Below are positions 42,267 through 50,823 of a stretch of 64,000 nt of DNA, one piece after another. The stretch comes from Streptosporangium becharense. Lineage in GTDB: Bacteria; Actinomycetota; Actinomycetes; Streptosporangiales; Streptosporangiaceae. Numbering within the stretch: position 1 is the first letter of the stretch; every line of letters starts with the position of its first letter. Below the pieces are notes generated by a model that searched no databases, was not told where the DNA came from, and saw nothing but the letters and a program-made list of their open reading frames with translations. Location: contig NZ_JACHMP010000001.1 in assembly GCF_014204985.1 (NCBI RefSeq), positions 1,674,001-1,738,000 on the forward strand, written 5' to 3'. The translations under genes and the position numbers were made by a program.

Positions 42267-43537
42267 GGCTCCCGCAACCCGTTCAGCAGGGCCCAGGAGC
42301 GCGCCATGGCGATGCGCTCCGGCGCCGGAGGATGAGAGACATAGAGCACATACTCGACGACGTCCGGCGACAGGTCCGAGATGTTGGTGACCGAAAGCCG
42401 TTTCTGCATGGCGACGAACGTCGCCGGGTCCCGGGTGAGGTCCAGCGCGTGGGCGTCGGCACGGGCCTCGATGTGCCTGCTGACCAGGTTCGTCGCCGGC
42501 CCCGACAGGACCGTGGCCAGGCTCAGTGCCCCCGTCAGCAGGGCCGCCGCCCGCGGGTCGCCGAGTGAGGAGAGCCCGGTCCGCCGCCGTACCGCCCCCG
42601 CCGAGGTCACCGCGTAGAGCAGGCAGGCGCCGAAGGCCGAGCCGAGACCGCCGATGAGTGTGCCCGCCAGCACGTCACCCGCCTCGGCGTGACCCAGCTC
42701 GTGCGCCACCACCAGCTCCACCTCGTCGGCGGGGGCCTGAAGCAGGGTGTCGTAGACGACGATCCTGCGGGTCGCGCCGAACCCGGAGACGTAGGCGTTG
42801 AGCGCGGTGGTCCGGCGGGAGGCGTCCGCGACGAGCACGTCGTCGACCGGCACGCCGTCGCGGGCGGCCATGGCCAGCAGATCGTCGCGGAGCTGCCCGG
42901 CGGGCATCGGCCGGAAGTCGTTGAAGAGCGGCTCGACCACCACCGGGTAGGCGAACGACGCCAGCAGGGTCAGCCCGAACGCACCGGCCGCCGCGGGGAT
43001 CCACCAGTTCCGGTAACGCCGCGCCAGCGCGATGACGGCCAGCACCATGATCGCGATCAGCGCGGTCCTGACGCCGATGTTCTTGAGCCGGTCGGCCGTC
43101 CAGGTCAGCCAGGTCTGGGTGGACAGCCCGAAGTCACGCAGGTAGGTCTCCGACCACACGCCCAGCGGCCAGCGCAGCGCCTCGGTCGCCGCGGACAGCG
43201 CCACGACGCCCAGCAGTGCCCGCCACCACCACGGCCCTCGCAGGCGGCCGACCAGCCGCCCGCCCAGCGGGGTGGCCACCAGCACCCCGGCGACGACCAG
43301 GGTGAGCCCCAGTGACAGGTAGCCGGGGACGCCGACCAGCGCGTCGAAGGTCTCGGACCGGGCGATCTGGGCGGGGGTGAAGTCACGGGCCGGGTCCGGA
43401 GCGACCTGCGGCGCGTTCCCGGGCAGCGTCCGCCAGGGCGTGGTGAACGCCACCACCGCCAGCGTGACCGCTCCGAGAGCGGCCAGCGCCCACCCCGCCG
43501 CGCGCGTGCCCGCGGGCTTCTCCGTCGTGATCGGCAT
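42263..43537 (-). CDS. M48-family (CAAX prenyl protease 1-like) membrane metalloprotease
   Basis: A 424-residue integral membrane protease. About six or seven hydrophobic helices are visible (for example ALAALGAVTLAVVAF, LSLGLTLVVAGVLVATPL, LIAIMVLAVIALA, GAFGLTLLASFAYPVVV). The zinc site VVAHELGHAEAGD lies near residue 275, with the third ligand in IEARADAHALDLT near 367. This is the Ste24/HtpX architecture; in bacteria it degrades or processes membrane proteins. ATG 43537 is chosen because its A is also the last base of the preceding gene's stop (TGATG), implying translational reinitiation. An upstream ATG at 43570 is the alternative. Confidence 0.9.
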   Translation of the reverse strand: MPITTEKPAGTRAAGWALAALGAVTLAVVAFTTPWRTLPGNAPQVAPDPARDFTPAQIARSETFDALVGVPGYLSLGLTLVVAGVLVATPLGGRLVGRLRGPWWWRALLGVVALSAATEALRWPLGVWSETYLRDFGLSTQTWLTWTADRLKNIGVRTALIAIMVLAVIALARRYRNWWIPAAAGAFGLTLLASFAYPVVVEPLFNDFRPMPAGQLRDDLLAMAARDGVPVDDVLVADASRRTTALNAYVSGFGATRRIVVYDTLLQAPADEVELVVAHELGHAEAGDVLAGTLIGGLGSAFGACLLYAVTSAGAVRRRTGLSSLGDPRAAALLTGALSLATVLSGPATNLVSRHIEARADAHALDLTRDPATFVAMQKRLSVTNISDLSPDVVEYVLYVSHPPAPERIAMARSWALLNGLREP

Positions 43538-44481
43538 CAGGTGAGTTCCCTCCGGAGGTAGTCGCGCCATGCCTCGGTGAGCCCGGCCTCCGGCAGGCCC
43601 AGCGTGCTCCCGACATCGTTACCGTAGAGCCTCACCAGTGCCCTCTCGCCGAAGCGCTCCGCGATGAACCGGCAGGCGAGCCACGCCTCCTCGTACGCCT
43701 GGGCGAGGCGGGGGGCGCCGGGGGCGAAGTCGGCGGACACCGGGAGGCGGACGGGGACGGTGCCCGCGCGCACCTCCGTGGCGAGTTCGGCGGCGGCCTC
43801 GCGGACCGGGATCGGGGCGTCGCGGTATCCCACGTAGTCGGCGAACCCCTCCGACAGCCACACCGGCACCCGGCCGCCCCGGGTCGCGCCGGTGGCCACG
43901 TGGGTGAGCTCGTGGGCGACGACCACGTCCCGGCCGGTCGGGGTGAGCCGCGCGTAACCCGAGGGCAGGACGATCACCCGGTCGGCCGTCGCCATCGCGG
44001 CCAGTCCCCGGGTGCTCCCGGCCCCGGCGAGCGCCGCGGCCTCGGCGTCGGTGGCGGGGAACAGGACCAGGGCCCGCACCGGCCCCCAGACGGCCCCGAC
44101 CGCGCGGCGGGCCTGGTCGGCCCGGACCGCCAGGTCACGCAGGGCGGTGGACGGGACCCGGTGACCGAGCACCAGGGAGTGCTCGCCCCGGACGGCGGTG
44201 ACCTCACCGGGCCATAGTCCCGGAACGTCCGGTGGCAGGTCACGGAGGTCGGGCGGCAGGTCGCGGAGGTCGCGGGGAAACCCGGGGAGGACGCGGGGGC
44301 CGCCCGGCGGGGTCTCCGGCGCGGAGGCCCGGGGGCTTCCCGGGGCATCGGGTGCGGTGTCCGGCTCGCGCGAGGACCACCCGGCACCGCCGTGCAGCGG
44401 CCCGGCCCCGGAGAGCGAACCGGCGCTCATCAGCGCCAGCATCCCGGCGAGCACGGCGCGGCGCCCTTTCGGGGTGGACAT
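43537..44481 (-). CDS. Secreted HEXXH peptidase (peptidase MA-like)
   Basis: A 314-residue exported protein with a signal-like N-terminus (RRAVLAGMLALMSAGSLSGAG). A Pro/Arg/Asp-rich linker contains DLRDLPPD repeats (residues about 68-90). The catalytic domain has VVVAHELTHVATGATRGG (HEXXH near residue 190) and WLSEGFADYVGYR, supplying the glutamate third ligand of a gluzincin. This layout matches peptidase MA-like proteins, whose substrates are unknown. Its stop overlaps the M48 gene's start by one base, so the two metalloproteases are made together. Confidence 0.82.
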   Translation of the reverse strand: MSTPKGRRAVLAGMLALMSAGSLSGAGPLHGGAGWSSREPDTAPDAPGSPRASAPETPPGGPRVLPGFPRDLRDLPPDLRDLPPDVPGLWPGEVTAVRGEHSLVLGHRVPSTALRDLAVRADQARRAVGAVWGPVRALVLFPATDAEAAALAGAGSTRGLAAMATADRVIVLPSGYARLTPTGRDVVVAHELTHVATGATRGGRVPVWLSEGFADYVGYRDAPIPVREAAAELATEVRAGTVPVRLPVSADFAPGAPRLAQAYEEAWLACRFIAERFGERALVRLYGNDVGSTLGLPEAGLTEAWRDYLRRELT

Positions 44482-44604
44482 ACGGCTCGATACTACTTGA
44501 CGGTCACGGATCCGGCCGGGACGCGCCGCGCGACGCCGACGGTGATGACACGGCGGCGAACGCAGTCGGGCCGACGCGGGGACGCCTGCCCGGAGACGGG
44601 GGCC

Positions 44605-44685
44605 GACCGGCGGACGTGGATCGGCTCGAAGACCGGACCGACCGGCGGACGTGGATCGGCTCGAAGACCGGCGGACGTGGATCGG
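44605..44685. repeat. 26-bp repeats between peptidase and NlpC/P60 genes
   Basis: A 26-bp unit beginning GACCGGCGGACGTGGATCGG occurs at 44605-44630 and 44640-44665, and its first 20 bases recur at 44666-44685. The unit is not part of a gene. Confidence 0.82.
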
Positions 44686-44727
44686 CCCCGTCCCTCCCGG
44701 AGGATGGACGGGGCCGTCATCCGCCGA

Positions 44728-45417
44728 TCAGGCTCCCGGCCGGGCCGCTCCGGCGAAGGAGGACCGGTAGTGCCCCTTCAGCTTCACGATCCGGACCGTC
44801 TTGCCGCTGCTCGGCGAGTGGACCATCCGCCCCTTGCCGACATACATGCCGACATGGCCCTTTCCACTGAAGAACAGCAGGTCACCGGGGCGCAGATTGC
44901 TCCACGAGACCTTCTTCCTGATCGCCCGGTACTGGCTGTGCGTGATCCTGGGCAGGGTCACGCCGGCCTTGCCCCAGGCGTACTTGACGAGCCCGGAGCA
45001 GTCGAACGCGCCGGGGCCGGTGGCTCCCCACCGGTACGGATCGCCGATCTGCTTCTTGGCCACCGAGACGGCCTTGCCCGCCCGGATCTTCTGCAGCGCG
45101 GCCTTGCTCAGCTTGGCCTTGGCCCTGCTCTCGCCGCTCTTGGCCTTGCTCTCGGCCTTGGCGTCGGTTTCGGCCTTGCCCTCGCTGTCGGCGCTTCCGG
45201 CACTCGCGGCACTCGCGGTGCCCTCGGTGTTCCCGGCCTGCTCGGAACCGCTCGCGGTGCCGTTGACCTGAAGCGCGGGCGCGCTGTCCGCCATCGCATT
45301 CGTCGTCATGGGCCCCAGGGTGACCGCTCCGGCTGAGGCGGTCAGAGTGAGGGCGAACCCGCCGAGGGAGAGGCGGAGAAGATGCGAACGACGGGGGTTG
45401 TGCAGGGTGGTAGACAG
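44728..45417 (-). CDS. NlpC/P60 cell-wall hydrolase, probable CTG start
   Basis: A C40-family endopeptidase cutting peptide stems of peptidoglycan. The catalytic domain has VAKKQIGDPYRWGATGPGAFDCSGLVKYAWGKAG (Cys nucleophile) and FFSGKGHVGMYVGKGRMVHSPSSG (His). A Lys/Ala/Glu-rich linker precedes it. The first in-frame ATG (45309) would leave the protein without a signal peptide. Upstream, in frame and without ATG, GTG or TTG, are codons for NPRRSHLLRLSLGGFALTLT and ASAGAVTL, a good signal peptide. This begins at CTG 45417, five bases after a perfect AAGGAG. I therefore take CTG as the start (229 residues). A c-di-AMP riboswitch lies directly upstream. Confidence 0.85.
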   Translation of the reverse strand: MSTTLHNPRRSHLLRLSLGGFALTLTASAGAVTLGPMTTNAMADSAPALQVNGTASGSEQAGNTEGTASAASAGSADSEGKAETDAKAESKAKSGESRAKAKLSKAALQKIRAGKAVSVAKKQIGDPYRWGATGPGAFDCSGLVKYAWGKAGVTLPRITHSQYRAIRKKVSWSNLRPGDLLFFSGKGHVGMYVGKGRMVHSPSSGKTVRIVKLKGHYRSSFAGAARPGA

Positions 45418-45440
45418 GATTTCTCCTTGGGACTTCCATT

Positions 45441-45730
45441 GATGCCTACCGGGTTAGCTGACGGATTCGGGCTTGGAAGATGCCCTACGGCATGGAACTG
45501 CCGATTCACCCCTGGCCATGCTTTCGCGGGCCCTTTGGGTCCCCGGTTTCGTGCCTCCTGGCTGCACGAATTCGGCAGGCCACCGCGTGGGGGCGTACCC
45601 CCGGGCAGAGGGAACGGTGGCCGGTTGGATTCTCTATGCGGGAACCGGCCCGGAGGCCGGTCTCGACCGCGGCAGCATGGCTTGCAGCCGCGAGGCCAGA
45701 AGGTACCCGGATCCTCAACATCCGGCAAAG
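45441..45730 (-). ncRNA. c-di-AMP riboswitch (ydaO/yuaA type)
   Basis: Read leftward, the 3' part contains GCCCGAATCCGTCAGCTAAC followed by CCGGTAGGC, nearly identical to the invariant 3' block of the ydaO motif. GGGGTGAATCGGC precedes it at about 45498-45511. The 5' part has TTGCCGGATGTTGAGGATCC then GGGTACC. GCC and GGC at the two ends can close P1. The ligand, cyclic di-AMP, and control of cell-wall hydrolase genes are established for this class in actinobacteria. At about 290 nt it is longer than usual, with an extended internal arm. It lies 24 nt upstream of the proposed CTG start. Confidence 0.9.
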
Positions 45731-45795
45731 GTCTCCCCAACCGTGTAGATCGAAAATGGCTTCGTGATCTACCCGTTATCCCTGCTTAATGCATA

Positions 45796-45825
45796 TTTAT
45801 AGTAACGAGATATGATCCTCGTCAC
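45796..45825 (-). promoter_or_regulatory. Promoter of the riboswitch/NlpC-P60 transcript
   Basis: On the minus strand TATAAA (45801-45796) lies 17-18 bp downstream of a GTGACGA -35-like element. This is one of the few AT-rich spots in the area and would begin transcription near 45788, about 60 nt before the riboswitch. Confidence 0.6.
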
Positions 45826-46357
45826 ATTCCTCGCACCACACCGTAGAGATCGCCCCATATGTAACATGCGTCACAGTGATGTAGATCTTGGTTTGTTCCC
45901 CGCCGGAACGGGAGACACCCAGTTCGGCCCTGAAGGCACCCAAGGGCACTCCAAGGCACCCGCCCGGGGCCAGCGCCGCGGCAGGCGCGGCGCTCCCGAA
46001 CCCGGCGAGGGCACGGACACATCGGTTCGGGAGCGGCGGTGGAGGGAACCGGGCACGGTGCGCGGAGCAAGGTGCGCGGAGAAGCGGAGAACGAGAGCGG
46101 CCGTCGCAGACCATCGGCGAGCGTCGCAGACCGCCGACGAGCAGCAGAGCACCGGCAGGCGATGCGGGCCAGGCACGGCGCGGATCACCGAGGCCCGCAG
46201 CGCGCTTCCCCGCCACCACCGGCCGGCCCCACAGCCCGGAATGGAGCGCGGTCCCCCACCATCGGTCCCAAGCCGCCCGAAAAGAACGAAAGGCGCTCAG
46301 CGGCGAATCCAAGGCCGCCCAGGGAGGGACGGTGTCCAGCGGTGAACCCGGGACGGC
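45826..46357. other. Intergenic region between the two NlpC/P60 units
   Basis: No reading frame resembles a known protein; the open frames are artefacts of high G+C. Contains the upstream side of the riboswitch promoter and, near 46090-46145, imperfect repeats of CGTCGCAGACC. I see no clear terminator for the adjoining gene. Confidence 0.5.
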
Positions 46358-47353
46358 TCAGGGGCGGACGGCTCCGACGAGGCGGCGGCCGTAACCGGAC
46401 AGGGGGACGACCTTGACGACGTCGCCGGTCTGCGGGGCGTGCACGACCCGCCCGTCTCCGGTGTACATGCCGACGTGGCCGAGCCCTTCACTGAAGATCA
46501 GGTCGCCCGCCTGAAGCTCGTTCAGCGAGACCTTGCGCGCGGCGCCCCAGCTCCACTGCTCCCAGGTCGTACGGGGCAGGCTGACGCCGCCGCTGCGCCA
46601 GGCGGCCTGGACCAGGCCGGAGCAGTCCCAGCCGCCCGGGCCGGTGCCGCCGTACTGGTACGGCTTGCCGATCTGGGCGAAGGCGAACTCCAGGGCGGCA
46701 CGGGCGTTGCCCGACGCCGGGCCGTTGTACTGGATGCCGGCGCTGTTGGGGTCGCCGGGGTTGTAGGCGCCGAGCTCCCGCAGGAGCTTCTTCTGCGCCT
46801 TGATCATCTTCTCGGCCTTGGCCTTCTCCCCGGCCAGTTCGTCACGCGTCTGGTCCGCCTCGTCCAACGCCTGCTTGGCCTTGTCGCGGCTGTCCCGCAG
46901 CTCCTTGGTGGCCTCGTCGAAGGCGTTCAGGGACTGGGCACGGGTGGCGGACATCTGGTCGGCCGTGGCCAGCCCGCTCAGCAGAGCGCCGGGGTCGGCC
47001 TGGCTGACCAGGTTCTCCAGTCCGCCGACCGCTCCGAACTGGTAGCTGCTGACGGCCATGGTGACGAGTTCCTTGCGCAGGCCCGCGACCCGCTCGCTCT
47101 GCCGGGTGAGGTCGGCGTTGAGCGTCTGGTACTTCTTCCTGGCCCGCTTCCACTTCTCGGAGGCCTGGTTGTACTTCTCGACGACCTGGTCAGCCTGCTC
47201 GTTGAGCTTGTCCAGCTTCTTCTTCGCCTGGGCGAGCGTCGGCTTCGGCTCGGCACCGGCACTGCCGGTGGGAACGGCCATCACGAGCGCGAAAGCGAGC
47301 CCGGCAGCAACCGGAATCCGAACCAACCTACCCGGCATACCCGCCACGGCCAC
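46358..47353 (-). CDS. NlpC/P60 hydrolase with N-terminal coiled coil (RipA-like)
   Basis: A 331-residue exported peptidoglycan endopeptidase. A signal peptide (RLVRIPVAAGLAFALVMAV ... GSAGA) is followed by two long helical, coiled-coil segments (about 38-105 and 140-190; LAQAKKKLDKLNEQADQVVEKYNQASEKW, DEATKELRDSRDKAKQALDEADQTRDEL). These act as an autoinhibitory or regulatory arm in RipA/RipC-type enzymes. The C-terminal C40 domain has GGTGPGGWDCSGLVQAAW (Cys), SEGLGHVGMYTGDGRVVHAP (His). GTG at 47353 is chosen because GGGAGG lies 7 bases upstream; ATG 47374 is the alternative and would include that site. Confidence 0.9.
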   Translation of the reverse strand: MAVAGMPGRLVRIPVAAGLAFALVMAVPTGSAGAEPKPTLAQAKKKLDKLNEQADQVVEKYNQASEKWKRARKKYQTLNADLTRQSERVAGLRKELVTMAVSSYQFGAVGGLENLVSQADPGALLSGLATADQMSATRAQSLNAFDEATKELRDSRDKAKQALDEADQTRDELAGEKAKAEKMIKAQKKLLRELGAYNPGDPNSAGIQYNGPASGNARAALEFAFAQIGKPYQYGGTGPGGWDCSGLVQAAWRSGGVSLPRTTWEQWSWGAARKVSLNELQAGDLIFSEGLGHVGMYTGDGRVVHAPQTGDVVKVVPLSGYGRRLVGAVRP

Positions 47354-47437
47354 GACAACGCCTCCCGAACGCATCGACTGCGGCGAAATAGTACAGAAGA
47401 AGTAAGGACCAGCTCACCTTTTCGCCAAGTTCGTTCC

Positions 47438-48079
47438 TCAGCGGCAGGCGGCGATGGCGCAGATCTTGGCCGTCATCCTCCTGGCGTCGCGGAGCTGGGT
47501 GGCCCAGTCGGCCTTGGCCGGCGCACTGTACTCCCCCGCCCAGAGGTAGACCAGGACGGCGTTCCCCTTCCTGACCAGCACGCTGCGGTCACCGCCCACC
47601 CCGGCCTTCTTGCCGTAGTAGACCTGCCCGGAGACCTTCAGCGCCTCGTCGCCGAGACCGGTGACGGGGGTGGGGACGTACCGGTAGGTGGAGCCGGCGC
47701 TCGTCGTCGTCCCGCAGGCGGCCAGCGCGGACCGCACCTGGGTGACGGCCTTGGCGGCGTCGGCCGGCGAGGCGTACAGGACGACCTGCTCGACCTTCAT
47801 GAAGTCGGGCACCCCGGTGAAGGTCACCGTGCGGGCCGCCACCCGGCCGACTCTGGCCAGGCTGCCCCTGTCGCACGGATTGACGGCGAGCTTGGCCTTG
47901 ACCGAGTGGCTGACCTTCCAGTTCGTCTCGGGGTCGTCGTCCTTCTTGGCGGCGTCCTTCTCGTACAGCAGGAAACCCTTGGGGATGGCGGGCGCCGCGA
48001 CGGCGGCCGCGGGGATCGCGGACGCGGCGGGAACGGCCACGGCGACGGCGACGCAGGCGAGCGCTATGATCTTCTTCAT
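47438..48079 (-). CDS. Secreted conserved protein, possible PknH-like sensor fold
   Basis: A 213-residue exported protein starting at ATG 48079 after AGGAGG, with signal peptide MKKIIALACVAVAVAVPAASA. The mature part (about 180 residues) has four cysteines (NPCDRG, AACGTT and two near the C-terminus, ICAIAAC). Segments such as VEQVVLYASPADAAKAVTQVRSALAAC and VTGLGDEALKV ... VRKGNAVLVYLWAGE resemble extracytoplasmic sensor domains of PknH and related lipoproteins. I cannot assign a function. Possibly two disulfides. It lies between the NlpC/P60 and NYN-domain genes on the same strand. Confidence 0.78.
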   Translation of the reverse strand: MKKIIALACVAVAVAVPAASAIPAAAVAAPAIPKGFLLYEKDAAKKDDDPETNWKVSHSVKAKLAVNPCDRGSLARVGRVAARTVTFTGVPDFMKVEQVVLYASPADAAKAVTQVRSALAACGTTTSAGSTYRYVPTPVTGLGDEALKVSGQVYYGKKAGVGGDRSVLVRKGNAVLVYLWAGEYSAPAKADWATQLRDARRMTAKICAIAACR

Positions 48080-48171
48080 CGAATCGACCTCCTGCGTGAT
48101 CCGATGCGCCACGGCCGCAAAAGGTTTACGTATCTTGTGGAGAATGTGGAAGCGCCGTGGTTGACCGCCGG

Positions 48172-49497
48172 TCAGCCACGCCCCAGACGGCGCAGGAGCA
48201 GCATGGAGGGCACCGGGCGGGCGCCCATTCTGCGGACCGATTCGGCGACCTCACGGTCGGAGGAGACCACCGCGACCGCCCGCCCCTGGGGTTCGGCGCG
48301 CACCAGCTGGCGGATCAGGTCGTCGGCGATCTGTCCGGGCGAGCTGAACAGCACCCGCACCCCCCGGGGAGCCGAGACCGGAACCGGGCCGTTCAGTTCG
48401 GCTCCGTCGAAGACGCAGGTCAACTCGGTGCGGGTCTGCGCGTAGAGCCCGCCGAGACCGGTCAGCAGGCGGTTGCGCTGGTCGGCGAGGGTGAGCGTGC
48501 CGTACCCCGTCTTGGTCACGTTGTAGCCGTCGACGATCAGGTGGATCTGCGGCAGCGCGAGCAGCTGGTCGAGCAGCGCGGGGTCGTCATCGGCGAGCGC
48601 CCGCGCGGGCACCGCCTGGACCCCCTGCCCACCCGGGACGACCGAGGTCACCGAGTCGGCGGGCCGGTGGATGCTGGGCGGCAGAGCGAGCTCCCTGCGC
48701 AGACCGGCGGCGGCGTCCTGGAGGACGTCGAGGAGCATGCGCACCTTGGTGTCCTCGACGCTGCGGCCCTCCCTGGCGGCCCGGCGGGTCGCCTCCAGCT
48801 GGCGCTCGGTGTCGGCCAGGCGCTCACGCAGACGGCGCAGCTCACCGTCCGCCGTGTTGCCCGCCGAGAGCACGGCGGCCTTGGCCTCCTCGGCCTCCGC
48901 CTGGACCTCCGCGGCCCGCGCCTCGGCGGCCCTGGCGCGCTCGCGGGCGTCGTGCAGCCTGCGGCGCAGGTCGGAGATCTCCGAGCGGGACGACTTGAGC
49001 TGTTCGCGCAGCCGGTCGGCCTCCTCCTTGGCCGCGGCCTTCTGCGCCGCCAGCTGCTCGCGCAACCGCGCGAGCAGCTGCTCCTGCGCGGTGCCCTCGG
49101 CCACCACGGCCGAGCGCTCCAGATCCGCGCGGGCGGTCTCCACCATGCCCACCCAGCCCGGCGGGCGGGTCAGATAGGCGGCGGCGGCGACCAGGACGGG
49201 CTCGGCGGCCGGGGGCACCGACCCCTCGGCGAGGCTCTCGGCCAGCTCGGGCCAGCCGGCCGTCACCGCCTCGGCGACCAGCTCACGAAACTTCTTGTCG
49301 GTCTCCAGCTGGGCCGCGATCGGCGCGCTCCCCAGCTTGGCCCGCTTGCGGGGATCGAACCTGGCGATCCCCCGCAGGGGAGCGGGCACCGAAGCCGCGG
49401 GCATCGACCCCAGAACCTGGGACGCCAGCTCCACGACGTGTAAACGAACCTGCTCGGGTAGCGGACGAGACAGGCCCTCTCCGGCTGAACTCATCAC
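48172..49497 (-). CDS. NYN-domain (YacP-like) putative RNase with coiled coil
   Basis: A 441-residue protein. The N-terminal 130 residues are helical (LRGIARFDPRKRAKLGSAPIAAQLETDKKFRELVAEAV). Residues about 140-270 form a long coiled coil rich in Ala, Glu and Arg. The C-terminal 170 residues are a NYN/PIN-like nuclease domain beginning IHLIVDGYNVTKTGYG with the conserved metal-binding Asp, then LTCVFDGAELNGP, GVRVLFSSPGQIADDLI and VAVVSSDREVAESVRRMG. Homologues are conserved in actinobacteria at this place. A role in RNA processing follows from the domain (established for YacP/Rae1-type proteins); the coiled coil suggests oligomers. Confidence 0.88.
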   Translation of the reverse strand: MMSSAGEGLSRPLPEQVRLHVVELASQVLGSMPAASVPAPLRGIARFDPRKRAKLGSAPIAAQLETDKKFRELVAEAVTAGWPELAESLAEGSVPPAAEPVLVAAAAYLTRPPGWVGMVETARADLERSAVVAEGTAQEQLLARLREQLAAQKAAAKEEADRLREQLKSSRSEISDLRRRLHDARERARAAEARAAEVQAEAEEAKAAVLSAGNTADGELRRLRERLADTERQLEATRRAAREGRSVEDTKVRMLLDVLQDAAAGLRRELALPPSIHRPADSVTSVVPGGQGVQAVPARALADDDPALLDQLLALPQIHLIVDGYNVTKTGYGTLTLADQRNRLLTGLGGLYAQTRTELTCVFDGAELNGPVPVSAPRGVRVLFSSPGQIADDLIRQLVRAEPQGRAVAVVSSDREVAESVRRMGARPVPSMLLLRRLGRG

Positions 49498-49674
49498 GGC
49501 CCCTACTCGGATCGGTCTTCACGTCAAGGGTACGGCTACCTGACCCTGACCCCGACCTGACCCGAATGCGGACGACGGCCGACCCCGGGATGAACCGTTC
49601 ATGGACAAGCGCTTGATCTCAGGTATACGACTGTGCACACCGCTTTGTGACGCACATCACCCGGGAGACGATAC

Positions 49675-50796
49675 ATGCAACGACAGCGCGGGCAGGCCGG
49701 GAGGATGCGGACCTCCACCCGCGATCTCGCCGAGTTACGCGACCGGATGCGCGCCTGGCTCTCCCGCCGTCTGGGCTCGCCCGTCGAGGTCTCCCCGCTG
49801 TCCCGGCCGGCCGGCAACGGCCTGTCCAGCGAGACACTGATCTTCGACGCCCGCCGCGCGTCGCCCGGGGACGGCCGGACGATGCGGTGCGTGGCCCGGA
49901 TGGCCCCGGCGAGCGAGGCGGTGCCGGTCTTCCCCTCCTACGATCTCGGCCGGCAGTTCGAGGTGATGCGGCTGGTCGGGGAGCGCACGGCGATCGCGGT
50001 GCCCCGGACCATGTGGTTCGAACCAGACCCGGAGCCGATGGGCGCACCCTTCCTCGTGATGGAGCGCCTGCGCGGGCAGGTCCCGCCGGACATGACGCCC
50101 TACACCATGGCGGGCTGGCTGCTCGACGCCTCGCCCGCCGACCGCGAGCGGCTCCAGCGGAGCAGCGTCGAGATCCTGGCCAGGCTGCACGAGACCCCGT
50201 TCACCGCCCGGGAGCTACGCCCGTTCGAGCCCCCGGGGCGGGACTCCTCCGCGCTGCGCCGGCACGTCGACGACCAGCGGGCCTACTACGAGTGGGCACA
50301 CGGCTCACTGCGGATCCCGGTGCTGGAACGGGCCTTCGACTGGCTGGAGGAGCACTGGCCGGACGCCCCGGGCCCGGACGTGCTGAACTGGGGTGACGCC
50401 CGGATCGGCAACGTGATGTACCGCGACTTCACTCCGGTGGCGGTGCTCGACTGGGAGATGGCCGCCGTGCTCCCCCGCGAGGCGGACCTCGGATGGATGA
50501 TCTTCCTGCACCGCTTCTTCCAGGACGTCGCCGAGATGATGGGGCTACCCGGGCTACCGGGGTTCATGCGCCGCGAGGACGTGTGCCGGGCCTACCGGGA
50601 GATGACCGGTCACACCCCTCGCGACCTCGACTTCTACGAGATGTACGCCGCGCTCAGGCACGGCGTCATCATGGCCCGGGTCTGGCGGCGCCGCATCCAC
50701 TTCGGCGAGCAGCCCATGCCCGGCGATCCCGACGACCTGGTTCTGCACCGGGCGTCGATCGAGCGCATGCTGGACGGCGCCCGCCGTCGTCCCTGA
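49675..50796 (+). CDS. Phosphotransferase-family (APH-fold) protein
   Basis: A 373-residue protein with the aminoglycoside-phosphotransferase/choline-kinase fold: an N-lobe beginning GNGLSSETLIFDAR with CVARMAP in place of the usual lysine strand, hinge PFLVMERLRGQVPPD, the catalytic loop LNWGDARIGNVMYRD and metal motif AVLDWEMAAV. The catalytic loop normally reads HGDxxxxN; here the first His is Trp. The subfamily resembles actinobacterial acyl-CoA dehydrogenase-associated phosphotransferases and the substrate is unknown. It is not convincingly a resistance enzyme. Start ATG 49675; another ATG follows at codon 11. Confidence 0.88.
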   Translation: MQRQRGQAGRMRTSTRDLAELRDRMRAWLSRRLGSPVEVSPLSRPAGNGLSSETLIFDARRASPGDGRTMRCVARMAPASEAVPVFPSYDLGRQFEVMRLVGERTAIAVPRTMWFEPDPEPMGAPFLVMERLRGQVPPDMTPYTMAGWLLDASPADRERLQRSSVEILARLHETPFTARELRPFEPPGRDSSALRRHVDDQRAYYEWAHGSLRIPVLERAFDWLEEHWPDAPGPDVLNWGDARIGNVMYRDFTPVAVLDWEMAAVLPREADLGWMIFLHRFFQDVAEMMGLPGLPGFMRREDVCRAYREMTGHTPRDLDFYEMYAALRHGVIMARVWRRRIHFGEQPMPGDPDDLVLHRASIERMLDGARRRP

Positions 50797-50823
50797 CGAT
50801 GCCGCGTCCCGTGCCGCGCGTCC

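Noticed and set aside
45797..46312. 171-codon minus-strand frame in the gap between the NlpC/P60 genes
   Set aside because: Cys/Arg/Trp-rich translation without similarity, poor codon pattern and no ribosome site; it also covers a promoter region.
49675..50796. Aminoglycoside-resistance gene
   Set aside because: The fold is APH-like but the catalytic loop and substrate region do not match known resistance enzymes; no mobile context.
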